A stretch of 64,000 nucleotides of DNA from Chelativorans sp. Marseille-P2723 (GCF_902809845.1 NZ_CADDWI010000009.1:62001-126000), one strand, 5' to 3'; positions 41,740 to 51,838 are shown, counted from the stretch's first letter. Numbers and translations: made by a program. Notes: generated from the sequence alone by a model not told the origin.

Positions 41740-43069
41740 TGGTCATCCCCTCGATCAGCAGGGTAGGCGAGGCCGTTCCGAAATTGCGGTCGAGATCGTT
41801 CGCTGCCGTCATTTGCAGGAACATCTCCTTAAGATTTGACGCAATGGTGATTTCCGACACGGGGAAGGCGATGACACCGTTTTCGATCCAGAAGCCGGAA
41901 GCGCCCCGGCTGTATTCTCCGGTAACCAGGTTGACACCCTGCCCGAAGAGCTCCGTGCAGTAGAAGCCGGTCTTGATCGATCCGATCAGCTCTTCGGGGG
42001 AACTCTCGCCCGGCTCTATCGCAAAATTGGTAGAGGACGGGTTGACGGAAGATGAGGCTCGCACGCCGCGCCCATTGGTCTTCAAGCCAAGTTCGCGTGC
42101 AACCGAGCTGGAAAGCAGCCACGTCTTGAGCACGCCCCGCTCCACGGGCACGAGTCGCTCCCCCGCGACCCCCTCTCCGTCAAAGGGGCGTGATGCCTGT
42201 CCGCGTCTGCGTAGCGGATCGTCGGTTACCGTGATGCCGTCAGCAGCAATCTTCTTGTCCATCATGTCGCGCAGGAAACTTGTCTTGCGCGCAACCGAAG
42301 CCCCATTGATGGCAGCAGCAATATGGCCGGCTATGCCGCGCGCCACTCGCGGGTCGTAGACAACTGGGTAAACCCCTGTCTTCACGCGGCGCGGGCCAAG
42401 GCGCTTCACCGCCCGCTCGCCAGCCGTCCTGCCTACCCTTTCAGGCGAATCCAGATCGGCGAAATGAAGCCGCGACGAGAAATCCCAGTCGCGTTCCATC
42501 TTCGTGCCCTCGCCCGCGATCACGCTGACCGAACGCGAGAAGCGCGTTGCCGAATACTGGCCAACAAAGCCGTGGGAAGTTGCGAGCACCAGCCCGCCGG
42601 AGCCAGCGGAAGCACCTGCACCCGACGAGTTAGTAACGCCGGGAACCTCTAGGGCTGCGGCCTCGGCTGCAAGCGCATCCTGCGTGAGCTGCTCGGCAGA
42701 CACCTCAGTCGTGTCCACCAGATCGAGATCAGCAAACTCCCGCGCAAGCCTGTCGGGATCCGCCAGCCCTTCATATGGATCGTCAGGCGAAACCCTAGCC
42801 ATGGCGACAGCACGCTCTGCCAGGGCAGCAGGATCGGACGAGGCGCTGGCCGACACACTTGCTACGCGTGCGCCAACGAAGACGCGCAGGGCCATGTCGT
42901 CGCTCTCGGCCGCTTCGGTGCCTTCGACCTTGCCGAGCCGTACGGATACGCTGGAGGAGCGTGATCGCAGCACCACAGCGTCGGCCGCATCGGCGCCAGC
43001 GCGCTTTGCCGCTTCCACGAGGGCAGCCACGCGGTCTAGAAGGTCGTTATTTTCTGGAAGTCTGGTCAT
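41726..43069 (-). CDS. pmbA: TldD/PmbA family metalloprotease subunit
   Basis: A 447-residue protein of the TldE/PmbA family. With TldD it forms a peptidase that matures peptide antibiotics and degrades antitoxins or unfolded peptides. Features are the N-terminal RVAALVEAAKRAGADAADAV region, VVYDPRVARGIAGHIAAAIN, and the C-terminal SRGASGFWIENGVIAFPVSE. The TldE subunit lacks the HExxxH zinc motif, and none is seen here. I chose the ATG at 43069 (MTRLPENNDLLDRV). tldD is not in the window. It heads the lipid A gene line and overlaps cysQ. Confidence 0.9.
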   Translation of the reverse strand: MTRLPENNDLLDRVAALVEAAKRAGADAADAVVLRSRSSSVSVRLGKVEGTEAAESDDMALRVFVGARVASVSASASSDPAALAERAVAMARVSPDDPYEGLADPDRLAREFADLDLVDTTEVSAEQLTQDALAAEAAALEVPGVTNSSGAGASAGSGGLVLATSHGFVGQYSATRFSRSVSVIAGEGTKMERDWDFSSRLHFADLDSPERVGRTAGERAVKRLGPRRVKTGVYPVVYDPRVARGIAGHIAAAINGASVARKTSFLRDMMDKKIAADGITVTDDPLRRRGQASRPFDGEGVAGERLVPVERGVLKTWLLSSSVARELGLKTNGRGVRASSSVNPSSTNFAIEPGESSPEELIGSIKTGFYCTELFGQGVNLVTGEYSRGASGFWIENGVIAFPVSEITIASNLKEMFLQMTAANDLDRNFGTASPTLLIEGMTIAGE

Positions 43070-43159
43070 ACGGGGCCTATCGCTTGTCCGCCTGCGGCTG
43101 GCTGGCACCTTGAAGGAAAGGTGTGAGGGAAAATGAACCGGCAAGCATTGTCATGGCCA

Positions 43160-44083
43160 TCATGTATGGCCGCGCGCCTCTCTGCGCAATGATGCAACCT
43201 TATCCCGGTCTTGCTCCAGGATCGCTTCCACCGCGCGCTTGAGTTCATCCTTTATCGAAGCCGTACCGGACATGATGGCGTCCATCTTCAGAAAATCGAG
43301 GACGCGGAAGCCCGAGATCGCCGGGCGAAGAAGGATGTCTGGCCGCTTCTTCTCCAGTTTCATAGAGATGATAGACTGCATCATGAGCTGTGTCGTGCCG
43401 AACATCATCTCGATTGTGCTTGGAGCCTTCGGCGAACGTATTGTGGGTACGCCGACGACGTCGACTGCAATGAGAATGTCGGCCTTGCCTTCCAGAATGT
43501 CGAACGGAACTGGATTGTAGATGCCGCCATCGACCAGCGTCATTCCCTCCCGCACCACCGGCCGGAAAATTGCGGGCAACGCCGCCGAAGCTGCCAGGGC
43601 GGAGCGCAGATCGCCGCTGTTGAACACTTCAAGCCGGTGGCGATAATAATCGGTCGCGGTTACGTAAAGCGGAATGTCGAGCCGCTCGAACGTCTCAGGT
43701 ATCTCCGTTGGCAGGAACACCTTCAGGATCCGCTCTGCATTGAATTGTCCAAGCCGCAGCCCCCCTTCCATCATTTCGGAGAATTTCGCTGGACGTGCAC
43801 GCCAAACCCGGCTTGCAACCTCTGCCCGGCTTGCCAGCACGCTGCTGGCATAGGTGCGAATTTCTGCTCCACGCATGCCAGCGGCCATACCCGCACCCAT
43901 GATCGCACCAATGGAGGAACCCGATATGGCAACCGGCCGGATACCCAGTTCGTCCAGCGCTTCAATCACGTGGATATGAGCAAGACCGCGCGCACCACCG
44001 CCGCCGAATGCGACTGCAAAACTTGGACTGCTTACTTCCTTTGTAGGGATGTCGAGGCTTTCCGCTGCTTCACCTTCAGCCAT
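43160..44083 (-). CDS. Patatin-like phospholipase family protein
   Basis: A 307-residue protein with a patatin domain (about 20-210). The oxyanion loop is FGGGGARGLAHIHVIEALDE, the nucleophile Ser lies in GSSIGAIMGAG (GxSxG), and the catalytic Asp in LVDGGIYNPVPFDI (DGG). The catalytic dyad is complete, so lipid acyl hydrolase activity is likely, as in RssA relatives. There is no signal peptide, so it is cytoplasmic or peripheral. It is 91 bp upstream of pmbA on the same strand. Confidence 0.9.
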   Translation of the reverse strand: MAEGEAAESLDIPTKEVSSPSFAVAFGGGGARGLAHIHVIEALDELGIRPVAISGSSIGAIMGAGMAAGMRGAEIRTYASSVLASRAEVASRVWRARPAKFSEMMEGGLRLGQFNAERILKVFLPTEIPETFERLDIPLYVTATDYYRHRLEVFNSGDLRSALAASAALPAIFRPVVREGMTLVDGGIYNPVPFDILEGKADILIAVDVVGVPTIRSPKAPSTIEMMFGTTQLMMQSIISMKLEKKRPDILLRPAISGFRVLDFLKMDAIMSGTASIKDELKRAVEAILEQDRDKVASLRREARGHT

Positions 44084-44229
44084 CTGTTTTTCCTATTCAG
44101 CTTTCCGCCCCTTTCTCCTTCCAGAATACACAATTACCCCACATTGCGCATCGCGTCGTAGCTACCGAAGGTTGAATACAACGCTCATTTCCCTTTGCCG
44201 GTACCACGTTCCTTTATGGTGCTCCAGCG

Positions 44230-44790
44230 TCAAGGCTCAAGCCGCCGGCAGAAAGCAATGGTGCTTGACGCGTAATTCCGCCGCTCCTCCAGGACGATGC
44301 CCGGAGGTGGGTTGAAAGGTGAATCTGCCGACTCCTCGATCATTAAGAGCGCGTCTTCGGTCAGCCATCCGCCGGAGAGTGCGGAGACAATTGCCCTCTC
44401 ACTGAGGCCCCGGCCGTAAGGCGGATCGGCGAAAACAAGTCCGAAGGGCGCCATGTTCCCGATCGGCCCAAGGCGAGTGGCATCGCGGCGGAAGATGCGC
44501 GTGCATCCGGCCAGCCCAAGATTCATGATATTCTCGCGGATCAGGGCGCGGGCCGAAACTGCCTCTTCCACGAAAAGGCAATAGGATGCCCCGCGCGAGA
44601 TTGCCTCTAGTCCAAGCGCGCCAGTGCCGGCAAACAGATCAAGCACTCGTGCCCCTTTGACCGAGTCCGGATAAGCGTGTTCCAGCACGTTGAACAACGC
44701 TTCGCGGGCACGGTCGGCAGTAGGCCTTACACCGTCCGAACGCGGCGAAGCAAGCCGGCGCCCGCGATAGACGCCGCCAACGACCCGCAT
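44230..44790 (-). CDS. rsmD: 16S rRNA (guanine(966)-N(2))-methyltransferase
   Basis: A 186-residue SAM-dependent methyltransferase acting on 16S rRNA in the 30S subunit. Features are MRVVGGVYRGRRLASP at the start, VLDLFAGTGALGLEAISRGA (SAM motif I, about 46-65) and LVFADPPYGRGLSERAI (motif IV DPPY, about 120-136). I chose the ATG at 44790; a longer frame to 45036 lies inside rluB. It starts 4 bp after the rluB stop, suggesting co-transcription of two ribosome-modifying genes. Confidence 0.93.
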   Translation of the reverse strand: MRVVGGVYRGRRLASPRSDGVRPTADRAREALFNVLEHAYPDSVKGARVLDLFAGTGALGLEAISRGASYCLFVEEAVSARALIRENIMNLGLAGCTRIFRRDATRLGPIGNMAPFGLVFADPPYGRGLSERAIVSALSGGWLTEDALLMIEESADSPFNPPPGIVLEERRNYASSTIAFCRRLEP

Positions 44791-44794
44791 CGCG

Positions 44795-46285
44795 CTACCT
44801 CCTCTTGGGGTTATTGCGCGGCTTCTGTCCCCCTGCCTCACGCCTCTTGCCAAAGGACACTTCCTTGCGCTTGCCCCTGCTTTCCTCGTTCCGCTGCCGT
44901 TCTGCCATCTCCTCGGCCCGCTTCTTGCCCATAGGCCGCGCGCCGGGCGCCATCCAGACATTTGAAGCCCGGGAGCGTCGTTCCAGCGGGGTGCGCTTTT
45001 CCTGCTTCTGCTTTGCATCAGGCTTTCCTTTTGCATCCCGCTCGCTCAAGGGCGGACGCGGCGGCTTACCCCATTTTCGCTCCGGCTGCGCCTCCCTTTC
45101 CAGCGAGCGGGCAGGCGAAACACGCTTTGCGCCACCTTCCCCCAAAGTTGGATGCGACGGCCTGCCCTTGCGGTGTTTCGCTCGCCCCTCTGCTTCGTCC
45201 GCCAGTTGGACGGATGGGCGTGTTTGAAGCCGCTCTCGCAACTCCTCTCGCCTCTCTTCCCGCGCCCTTCTGTGCAGAACCGGCTTCCTTCCGGCCCTTT
45301 GTCCTTCTTTGCTTTGCTCATCAGCCTTGGCTTTGCTTGGCTCGTTAGCCTTTGTCGCAATCTTGCCGCCACGCACGGACTTGCTGGTGAAAGATTGGGC
45401 GATGGGCGCGTCGAAATTGGCTCCGGCCTCCTCGATCAGGCGCGGGCCAAGCTGATCACGCAGCATCCGCCCCTTAATTTCCTGCACTGCGCCTTCCGGC
45501 AAGTCGCCGAGCTGAAATGGCCCGTAGGAGACACGGATCAGCCGCGTCACATCGAGGCCGAGAGCGCCAAGCACGTTCTTCACCTCGCGGTTCTTGCCTT
45601 CGCGCAAGCCAAGGGTCAGCCACGCGTTCGAACCCTGCTGACGATCGAGTGTGGCGGTGATCGCGCCATAAAAAATGCCATCCACTGCGATGCCGTGCTC
45701 CAGTTCGGCCAGAGCGGAAGGGTCCATTTTCCCGTGTACGCGCGCGCGGTAGCGGCGCAGCCAGCCGGTCGATGGCAGTTCCAGCACCCGCTTCAGGCCG
45801 CCATCATTGGTCAGGAGCAGCAGGCCTTCGGTGTTGATGTCGAGCCGCCCTATCGTAACGAGCCGCGGCAGACCGGTGGGCAGAAGATCGAATATCGTCT
45901 GGCGGCCTTCAGGGTCGCGCGTGGTGGTGACGAAACCCGCTGGCTTGTGGAAAAGAAACAGCCGTGTCCGCTCCGCCGCCGGCAGCGGCTCTCCATCAAC
46001 CTCGATGCGGTCCGAGGGGCGAACATTAAAAGCAGGCGAAGCAAGAACCTTTCCATTCACCCTGACGCGCCCCGCAGCGACCATGGCCTCGGCATCACGG
46101 CGCGAGGCAACGCCTACGCGCGCAAGCCGCTTTGCGATACGCTCGCCAGCGCCCGCCTCGCCGGCGCCGATGGCCTGCCGCGACGCACCGTCTCCTTGCG
46201 CCTGGGCCGCACTGTCTCTTTGTTCTTGCTGTCCTTGATCGTCATTCTGGCCTTTGCCTTTCCGGGCCGTTAGGTAACAATTCAA
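44795..46285 (-). CDS. rluB: 23S rRNA pseudouridine synthase (RluB-type) with long basic tail; start uncertain
   Basis: An RsuA/RluB-family pseudouridine synthase. The S4 domain starts at GERIAKRLARVGVASRRDAE, and the catalytic Asp lies in TIGRLDINTEGLLLLTNDGG. NREVKNVLGALGLDVTRLIR follows. About 200 very basic, low-complexity residues form the C-terminus, with RASNVWMAPGARPMGKKR near the end, typical of rhizobial RluB. The 5' end is unclear. This frame has no ATG before the S4 domain, only a TTG at 46285 and the open frame to 46324. A good ATG with a purine-rich leader at 46245 lies in another frame and encodes MTIKDSKNKETVRPRRKE, which looks like a family N-terminus. A 1-base frameshift near 46150-46200 is possible. 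Confidence 0.82.
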   Translation of the reverse strand: MNCYLTARKGKGQNDDQGQQEQRDSAAQAQGDGASRQAIGAGEAGAGERIAKRLARVGVASRRDAEAMVAAGRVRVNGKVLASPAFNVRPSDRIEVDGEPLPAAERTRLFLFHKPAGFVTTTRDPEGRQTIFDLLPTGLPRLVTIGRLDINTEGLLLLTNDGGLKRVLELPSTGWLRRYRARVHGKMDPSALAELEHGIAVDGIFYGAITATLDRQQGSNAWLTLGLREGKNREVKNVLGALGLDVTRLIRVSYGPFQLGDLPEGAVQEIKGRMLRDQLGPRLIEEAGANFDAPIAQSFTSKSVRGGKIATKANEPSKAKADEQSKEGQRAGRKPVLHRRAREERREELRERLQTRPSVQLADEAEGRAKHRKGRPSHPTLGEGGAKRVSPARSLEREAQPERKWGKPPRPPLSERDAKGKPDAKQKQEKRTPLERRSRASNVWMAPGARPMGKKRAEEMAERQRNEESRGKRKEVSFGKRREAGGQKPRNNPKRR

Positions 46286-46344
46286 CCATACTCTTGCGAG
46301 TGAAAAGATTGAGCCAGCCACCACCTCACGCCTATCGCAGCTTC

Positions 46345-46797
46345 ATGGCAGTTGCCCTTGCAGAAGCGCGGGCAGCCGCTGCACGCGGCGAAGTTCCCGT
46401 CGGAGCTGTCATCGCGCGGGGCGACCATATCATCGCACGGGCCGGAAACCGCACGCGCGAGCTGAACGATCCCACCGCTCATGCCGAAATACTTGCCATA
46501 AGGCAAGCGTGCCGCATTGAAGCGTCACAGAGGCTGCCGGGCACCGATCTTTACGTCACGCTGGAGCCTTGCGCCATGTGCGCAGCCGCCATTTCCTTCA
46601 CACGCGTTCGCAGGCTCTACTTCGCGGCCAGCGACGAAAAGGGAGGCGGCGTAAATTACGGGCCGCGCTTCTTCACACAGGCCACCTGCCATCACGCGCC
46701 GGAAGTCTATAGCGGCCTTGCGGAATCCGAGTCCGCCGCGCTGCTCAAGGCATTCTTCGGCGAGCGGCGTAACGGATCGGAAAACGAGGCGTCCTGA
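46345..46797 (+). CDS. tadA: tRNA adenosine(34) deaminase TadA
   Basis: A deaminase of about 150 residues that converts A34 of tRNA-Arg(ACG) to inosine. The zinc site is complete: HAEILAIRQA (catalytic His and Glu) and LEPCAMCAAAISFTRV (the two Cys). GGGVNYGPRFF follows. The start is not certain. ATG 46345 (MAVALAEARAAAARGEVPVG) gives the conserved part, but none of the possible starts (also GTG 46300, TTG 46309) has a good ribosome-binding site. It diverges from rluB over a very short spacer. Confidence 0.92.
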   Translation: MAVALAEARAAAARGEVPVGAVIARGDHIIARAGNRTRELNDPTAHAEILAIRQACRIEASQRLPGTDLYVTLEPCAMCAAAISFTRVRRLYFAASDEKGGGVNYGPRFFTQATCHHAPEVYSGLAESESAALLKAFFGERRNGSENEAS

Positions 46798-46804
46798 GCC
46801 CCGT

Positions 46805-47482
46805 TCAGCGCCAGGGGATCAGCCTGCTCAAACCGGTCCTCTGGTTCGACGCGCGCTTCTTGGCGGCTTCGTCCTCACCAAGTTCATCCGTAGGCGCGGT
46901 CGGAGCAGGCTGGCGCAGTTCAACCGGCGGATCGCTCAGATAGCGCCGCGTAGTCGGACTGCCCTGAGTCAACTCCTGTCGCCGGCGGAGGATCTCAGCA
47001 CGCTGCTGCGCGCTGTTTGTCGGCTCCATTGCCCGTTGCCGCGACGGCTCCATCACGAAGTCCGGCATTGAGCGCCGTTGCCCCGTCATATCGCGGATGA
47101 TGTTGGGGCTATAGCTGGGGTTGTCCTGGTTTGCGGTCGCCTCCGCGCGTATGCGCGCGAGTCGCTGTTCGGGTGATTCCGGCCAAGCGGAATTTCCGCT
47201 GGCTGCAACGGGTTCCTGCGGCGGCGGCAGGACCGCCGTGGAGGGCGGCTTTACCAGATTCGGACGCGGGCTGTAGTCAATCCTTGGCTTATCCCTCGGC
47301 CCAAGCGAGAGGACGCCCGTCACGTCCTCCAGCAACTGCGCTTCGGCCGGCGTGCCCGTCCCGTAGGTGGGGCCGGCGCAGCCGGAGACAATCATTGTCG
47401 AAACGGCAATGACGCCCGCCGCGATAGTTCTGATGCCAGGCCAGCCACCCTGCATGTGTGCGCCCCGCTCCCGCTGCTTCAA
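46805..47482 (-). CDS. Putative lipoprotein, Rhizobiales-type, unknown function
   Basis: A 225-residue protein with a signal peptide and lipobox VSGC (Cys about 35). The mature part is hydrophilic, with Pro-rich segments and Gln/Arg-rich stretches (AEQRLARIRAEA-like). Charged linker sequences follow and it ends in GLSRLIPWR. The two near ATGs (M1 and M10) are both possible starts. I recall similar lipoproteins located beside ileS in other Rhizobiales, as here (ileS ends 128 bp upstream). No enzyme motif is seen. Outer- or inner-membrane location is inferred only from the lipobox. Confidence 0.72.
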   Translation of the reverse strand: MKQRERGAHMQGGWPGIRTIAAGVIAVSTMIVSGCAGPTYGTGTPAEAQLLEDVTGVLSLGPRDKPRIDYSPRPNLVKPPSTAVLPPPQEPVAASGNSAWPESPEQRLARIRAEATANQDNPSYSPNIIRDMTGQRRSMPDFVMEPSRQRAMEPTNSAQQRAEILRRRQELTQGSPTTRRYLSDPPVELRQPAPTAPTDELGEDEAAKKRASNQRTGLSRLIPWR

Positions 47483-47610
47483 GATAGTCTCTCCTCGGCG
47501 CCTGCCATTTGCCCCGAATCGCCCCTTTCTCGCCCGGAAATCCGTCGAGATAATGGCGCCGTTAGCTGCCGCTTTTACCGGACCGCCTGCATCGACGCAA
47601 CGGCAGCCAG

Positions 47611-50600
47611 CTAGAAGCGGCCAAGTGCCTTCAACTCACGAAGGACAGCAGCATCCCGCGCCGATACGTCGGGAAATTCCGCATCGGCTCCCACATCGGC
47701 GGTGTAGCGCCAGGAACGGGCACATTTCCGCAGGCCAAGATCCTCCGCCTTGCGAAACACCACCGCGACTTCCGGGCCCACCGATTCGTCGACGAAGCAT
47801 CTTGCCGGTTCGCCGATATCCGGATGATCAATAGCAAGGGTGCTCCCCCCTTCGCGCATTTCCGCGCCCGAGGTGATGAATATCTCGTCCGCATCAAGCC
47901 CTTCGAAGATGCCAGCAAGCCCGCTTCCCAGATAGACCACCGGCGCGGCTTCAAGCGAGGACCCGATGGTCTTCTGCCTGCGTTCCACCTCCAGCGCGCC
48001 GGTTACGACGCGGCGCACCTGCCGTATCTTGCGCCACTTCTCGGCAAGCTGATCGTTGCGCCACTCCTCCGGCACCTGCGGAAACTGTGCCAGATGGACG
48101 GATGCCGCGTCGGGATAGCGCTCGAGCCATGCCTCATCCATGGTGAAGGGCAGCATCGGCGCCATCCATGTTACCAGGCATTCGAAGAGATGGCGCACCA
48201 CCTTTATCGCACTCTTGCGACGCTCGCTCGAAGGAGCGTCGCAGTAAAGCGCGTCCTTGCGCACATCGAAATAGAATGCGGACAGCTCCACGACCATGAA
48301 ATCGAGCAGCGAGCGCATCACCCGCTTGAAATCGAAATTGTCGTAGCCCTTGCGCACCAGCTGGTTGAGCTCGTAAAGCCGGTGCAGCATCAGCCTTTCA
48401 AGCTCGGGCATCTTCTCCAGCGGCACCTCCTCTCCCTCGTCGTGAGCGAGCGTGCCGAGCATCCAGCGGATGGTGTTCCTGAGCTTGCGGTAGGCGTCGA
48501 CGTTGGTCTGCAGCACGTTGCCGCCGAGGCGCTGGTCCTCCCAATAGTCTGTGGTGACTACCCAGAGCCGGAGGATATCGGCGCCGGATTTCGCCATCAC
48601 GTCCTGCGGCACCACCACATTGCCCAACGACTTGGACATCTTGCGGCCTTCCTCATCCATGGTGAAGCCATGGGTGATGACCGCGTCATAAGGCGCCCGG
48701 CCGCGCGTGCCGCAGGATTCCAGCAGCGAGGAATGGAACCAGCCACGATGCTGGTCCGAACCTTCCAGATAGACGTCGGCCGGCCATTTCAGGTCCGGGC
48801 GGTCTTCCAGCGTGAAGGCGTGGGTGGAGCCGGAATCGAACCAGACGTCCAGAATATCCGTAACCTGCCGCCAAGGTTCGTCAGCGCGCGGGCCCAGGAA
48901 GCGCTCGCGTGCGCCTTCGGCAAACCAGGCATCTGCGCCCTCGGCCTCGAACGCCTCCAGGATCCGAGCGTTGACAGCGTCGTCCTTGAGGATTTTGCCA
49001 TCCTCATCGGCAAAAATGCAGATGGGCACGCCCCAGGCGCGCTGGCGAGAGAGCACCCAGTCGGGCCGCTCCTCGATCATGGCCCTGAGCCGTGTCTGTC
49101 CAGCGGGAGGCACGAAGCGGGTCTCGTCAATCGCCTTGAGCGCGCGGGACCGGAGCGTGGTGCCGTCCCCCAGTTCCTTGTCCATATGGACGAACCATTG
49201 CGGCGTGTTGCGGAAGATTACCGGCTTCTTCGAACGCCAAGAATGCGGATACTGGTGCTTCAGTCGCCCACGGGCGAAGAGCATATCCTTCTCGATCAGC
49301 GCGTCGATGACCGCCTTGTTGGCATTTCCCTTCTTGCCCTTATCGTCGATCACACGGGCAGCGCCGCCCTCGCGGCCAGGGCCGAAGCCGGGCGCATCCT
49401 TGGTGAAGAAGCCGGCATCGTCCACAGTGAAGGGAATCGCCGGATCGATGCCGCGCGCCTTAAGCTCGCGCGCGTGGTCGGTCCACGTATCGAAGTCCTC
49501 GCGTCCGTGGCCGGGCGCCGTATGAACGAAGCCCGTACCGGCGTCGTCGGTGACGTGCTCGCCGGGAAGGAGCGGGACGGGAAATTCATAGCCGCCGCCG
49601 AAGCCCTTCAGCGGATGGGAGCAGACAAGTGCGGCAAGTTCTTCCGGCCTGACGTCGCGCAGACGGTTGTACTCCAGCTTGGCCTTGACGAATGACTCTT
49701 CCGCCAAAGCGTCCGCAAAGATCAGCTTCTCGCCCGGCCGCGGGCCGAAAACGTTCTCCGCCGCCGTGACTTCATAAAGGCCGTAGGAAATGCGCGGCGA
49801 ATACGAGATCGCGCGGTTGCCCGGAAGAGTCCACGGCGTTGTCGTCCAGATGACGACAAAGGCGTCCATGAGTTCTTGTAGGTGCGCATCACCTGCATCG
49901 CGACCGATACCACCGACAGCCGCAACAGGAAACTTCACCCAGACGGTGTCGCTTTCGTAGTCATGGTACTCGACCTCGGCTTCGGCCAGCGCCGTCCTCT
50001 CCACCACAGACCACATAACCGGCTTTGAGCCGCGATAAAGCTGACCGGACATGGCGAATTTCAGAAGCTCGCCGGCTATGCGAGCTTCGGCATGGTAATC
50101 CATGGTGAGATAGGGATTTTCGAAATCACCAACGACGCCCAGCCGCTGAAACTCCTCCGACTGAACCTCGATCCAGTGCTCGGCATAGGCGCGGCATTCC
50201 CTACGAAACTCGATCATCGCCGCAGCCTCGCTCAGATCCGGCTTCGGCTTGCCTTTGGCGCGGTAGTTCTCCTCCTCGATCTTCCATTCAATGGGCAAGC
50301 CATGGCAATCCCAACCCGGCACATAGTTGGAGTCATAGCCGCGCATCTGGAAGGAACGGGTGATCACGTCCTTCAGAATCTTGTTGAGCGCATGGCCGAT
50401 ATGGATGTTGCCATTGGCATAAGGCGGCCCGTCGTGCAGCACGAAGAGCGGGCGGCCCTTCGCGTTTTCCCTCAGCTTCCTGTAAAGCCCCATATCCTGC
50501 CAGCGGGCCACTATTTCCGGTTCCTTCTGCGGCAGGCCGGCCCGCATGGGGAATTCTGTCTTAGGCAGAAAGAGGGTCTCGGAATAATCCAGCTTTTCGG

Positions 50601-50613
50601 AAGTTTCGCTCAT
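47611..50613 (-). CDS. ileS: Isoleucyl-tRNA synthetase
   Basis: A 1000-residue class I synthetase charging tRNA-Ile. The HIGH motif lies in [19 protein letters not shown], the editing domain in the middle, and the KMSKS loop in [20 protein letters not shown]. The anticodon domain follows. The C-terminus reads [20 protein letters not shown], so the Cys4 zinc-binding site found in many bacterial IleRS is incomplete (CARS instead of CARC, and the later Cys pair is missing). I chose the ATG at 50613 ([18 protein letters not shown]); a longer frame to 50724 crosses two strong leader hairpins. Confidence 0.96.
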   Translation of the reverse strand: MSETSEKLDYSETLFLPKTEFPMRAGLPQKEPEIVARWQDMGLYRKLRENAKGRPLFVLHDGPPYANGNIHIGHALNKILKDVITRSFQMRGYDSNYVPGWDCHGLPIEWKIEEENYRAKGKPKPDLSEAAAMIEFRRECRAYAEHWIEVQSEEFQRLGVVGDFENPYLTMDYHAEARIAGELLKFAMSGQLYRGSKPVMWSVVERTALAEAEVEYHDYESDTVWVKFPVAAVGGIGRDAGDAHLQELMDAFVVIWTTTPWTLPGNRAISYSPRISYGLYEVTAAENVFGPRPGEKLIFADALAEESFVKAKLEYNRLRDVRPEELAALVCSHPLKGFGGGYEFPVPLLPGEHVTDDAGTGFVHTAPGHGREDFDTWTDHARELKARGIDPAIPFTVDDAGFFTKDAPGFGPGREGGAARVIDDKGKKGNANKAVIDALIEKDMLFARGRLKHQYPHSWRSKKPVIFRNTPQWFVHMDKELGDGTTLRSRALKAIDETRFVPPAGQTRLRAMIEERPDWVLSRQRAWGVPICIFADEDGKILKDDAVNARILEAFEAEGADAWFAEGARERFLGPRADEPWRQVTDILDVWFDSGSTHAFTLEDRPDLKWPADVYLEGSDQHRGWFHSSLLESCGTRGRAPYDAVITHGFTMDEEGRKMSKSLGNVVVPQDVMAKSGADILRLWVVTTDYWEDQRLGGNVLQTNVDAYRKLRNTIRWMLGTLAHDEGEEVPLEKMPELERLMLHRLYELNQLVRKGYDNFDFKRVMRSLLDFMVVELSAFYFDVRKDALYCDAPSSERRKSAIKVVRHLFECLVTWMAPMLPFTMDEAWLERYPDAASVHLAQFPQVPEEWRNDQLAEKWRKIRQVRRVVTGALEVERRQKTIGSSLEAAPVVYLGSGLAGIFEGLDADEIFITSGAEMREGGSTLAIDHPDIGEPARCFVDESVGPEVAVVFRKAEDLGLRKCARSWRYTADVGADAEFPDVSARDAAVLRELKALGRF

Positions 50614-50678
50614 CGTATCGCCGTGGAAAGCGCGCGGCCGCGGTGGCCTGCGCGGACAACCTGTATCAAGAGACGGAA

Positions 50679-50742
50679 CGCGCCCAGCAGGGCGCGGAAA
50701 ATCCCGGACCTTCCGCGGCCTCACGCCGCTCGGAAGGCCGGG
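50679..50742 (-). promoter_or_regulatory. Two strong hairpins in the ileS leader
   Basis: On the minus strand, reading towards ileS, the first hairpin pairs 50703-50719 with 50725-50742 imperfectly; its main stem is CCTTCCG/CGGAAGG and CCCGG/CCGGG. It is followed by ATTTTCC. The second is the perfect CGCGCCC (50679-50685) with GGGCGCG (50690-50696) and a 4-base loop. They lie 66-129 bp before the ileS ATG. They could end the ribF transcript or form an attenuator of ileS. Confidence 0.5.
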
Positions 50743-50857
50743 CCGATAATTCGTATCGCAGTCCGTGTGAAACCGGCGCTCTTCATCATGACCGCGCTTT
50801 TAGCGGAGAGCGGAGGAAGAATAAAGGGGCGATTGTCGCCGAAGGGGGCGGCGCTTG

Positions 50858-51838
50858 CTAGAAGGCAATCGCCAGGTCCAGTTCTGATAATGGGCGGATG
50901 CCCGACAGCAGCGCACGTGCTTCCGCCTGGTCACGCTGCATTTGTGCGGCCATAGCATCAAGCCCTTCGAACTTCTCCTCCTCTCGCAGGAAGCCAAAGA
51001 AGGAGACAGAACAAGTTTCCCCATAAAGATCGGCGTTGAGATCGAAGATGAACGTTTCCAGAAGCGGCTGGCCCGCCTCATCCACCGTCGGCCGGCGGCC
51101 AAAACTTGCGACTCCATCATGAAGTCTGCCGTCAGCGCGGCGGAAACGCACGGCATAGATGCCGTGGCGCAACGTGACCTCATTCGGGAGCGCCATGTTC
51201 GCTGTCGGAAAGCCAAGCGTTCGGCCGAGCTGTTTGCCTCGCACTACCTCTGCTTCCACTGTGAAGCGGTAACCCAATAGCGCTGCCGCTTGCGAAACAT
51301 TCCCTTGCGCAAGCCCGGCGCGGACGCGGGTCGACGAGACAATGCCGCCACTCTCGTCGCAGAAAGCCTCAACGACGCTCACACCAAATCCTCTTGCGCT
51401 GCCGGCTTGGGCAAGAGCGTCGGGCGTGCCGCCGCGATTCTTTCCGTAGTGAAAATTCTGCCCCGTCACCACATGCCGCGCACCGAGCCCCTCCATCAGC
51501 ACAGCGGCAACGAAATCGTCCGGTGCGATTTGCGAAAAGTGGCGTGTGAAAGGCTGTTCGACGACGGCATCGAATCCAAGCGCAGCGATGAGGCGTGCCT
51601 TGAGGGATGCAGGGGTGAGCCGGAAGACTGGGGCCTGCGGCTGGAAAATGCTGCGCGGATGAGGCTCGAATGTCAGCACGACGGCAGGCAAGTCTTCCTT
51701 CCTTGCCAGCTTGCGCGCATTGGAAAGCACCGTCTGATGCCCACGATGAACCCCGTCAAAATTGCCGATGGCCACCACGCCGCCGCGCAGGGCAGCGGGA
51801 AAGTCGTCGAGTCCGATACAGCGCCGGAAGCCTTCCAC
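50858..51838 (-). CDS. ribF: Bifunctional riboflavin kinase / FAD synthetase
   Basis: A 326-residue enzyme making FMN and then FAD. The N-terminal FAD synthetase domain has AIGNFDGVHRGHQTVLSNAR (nucleotidyltransferase HxGH-like motif, about 26-45) and VVTGQNFHYGKNRGGTPDAL. The C-terminal flavokinase domain has GRTLGFPTANMAL and LRHGIYAVRFRRADG. Intact and of normal length. The HAD-type hydrolase gene lies 7 bp upstream on the same strand, and ileS follows 244 bp downstream. Confidence 0.95.
   Translation of the reverse strand: MEGFRRCIGLDDFPAALRGGVVAIGNFDGVHRGHQTVLSNARKLARKEDLPAVVLTFEPHPRSIFQPQAPVFRLTPASLKARLIAALGFDAVVEQPFTRHFSQIAPDDFVAAVLMEGLGARHVVTGQNFHYGKNRGGTPDALAQAGSARGFGVSVVEAFCDESGGIVSSTRVRAGLAQGNVSQAAALLGYRFTVEAEVVRGKQLGRTLGFPTANMALPNEVTLRHGIYAVRFRRADGRLHDGVASFGRRPTVDEAGQPLLETFIFDLNADLYGETCSVSFFGFLREEEKFEGLDAMAAQMQRDQAEARALLSGIRPLSELDLAIAF

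Noticed and set aside
47824-49695. A 623-codon plus-strand frame
   Set aside because: It is fully antisense to ileS, whose motifs are unmistakable; high-GC genes commonly give such long shadow frames.
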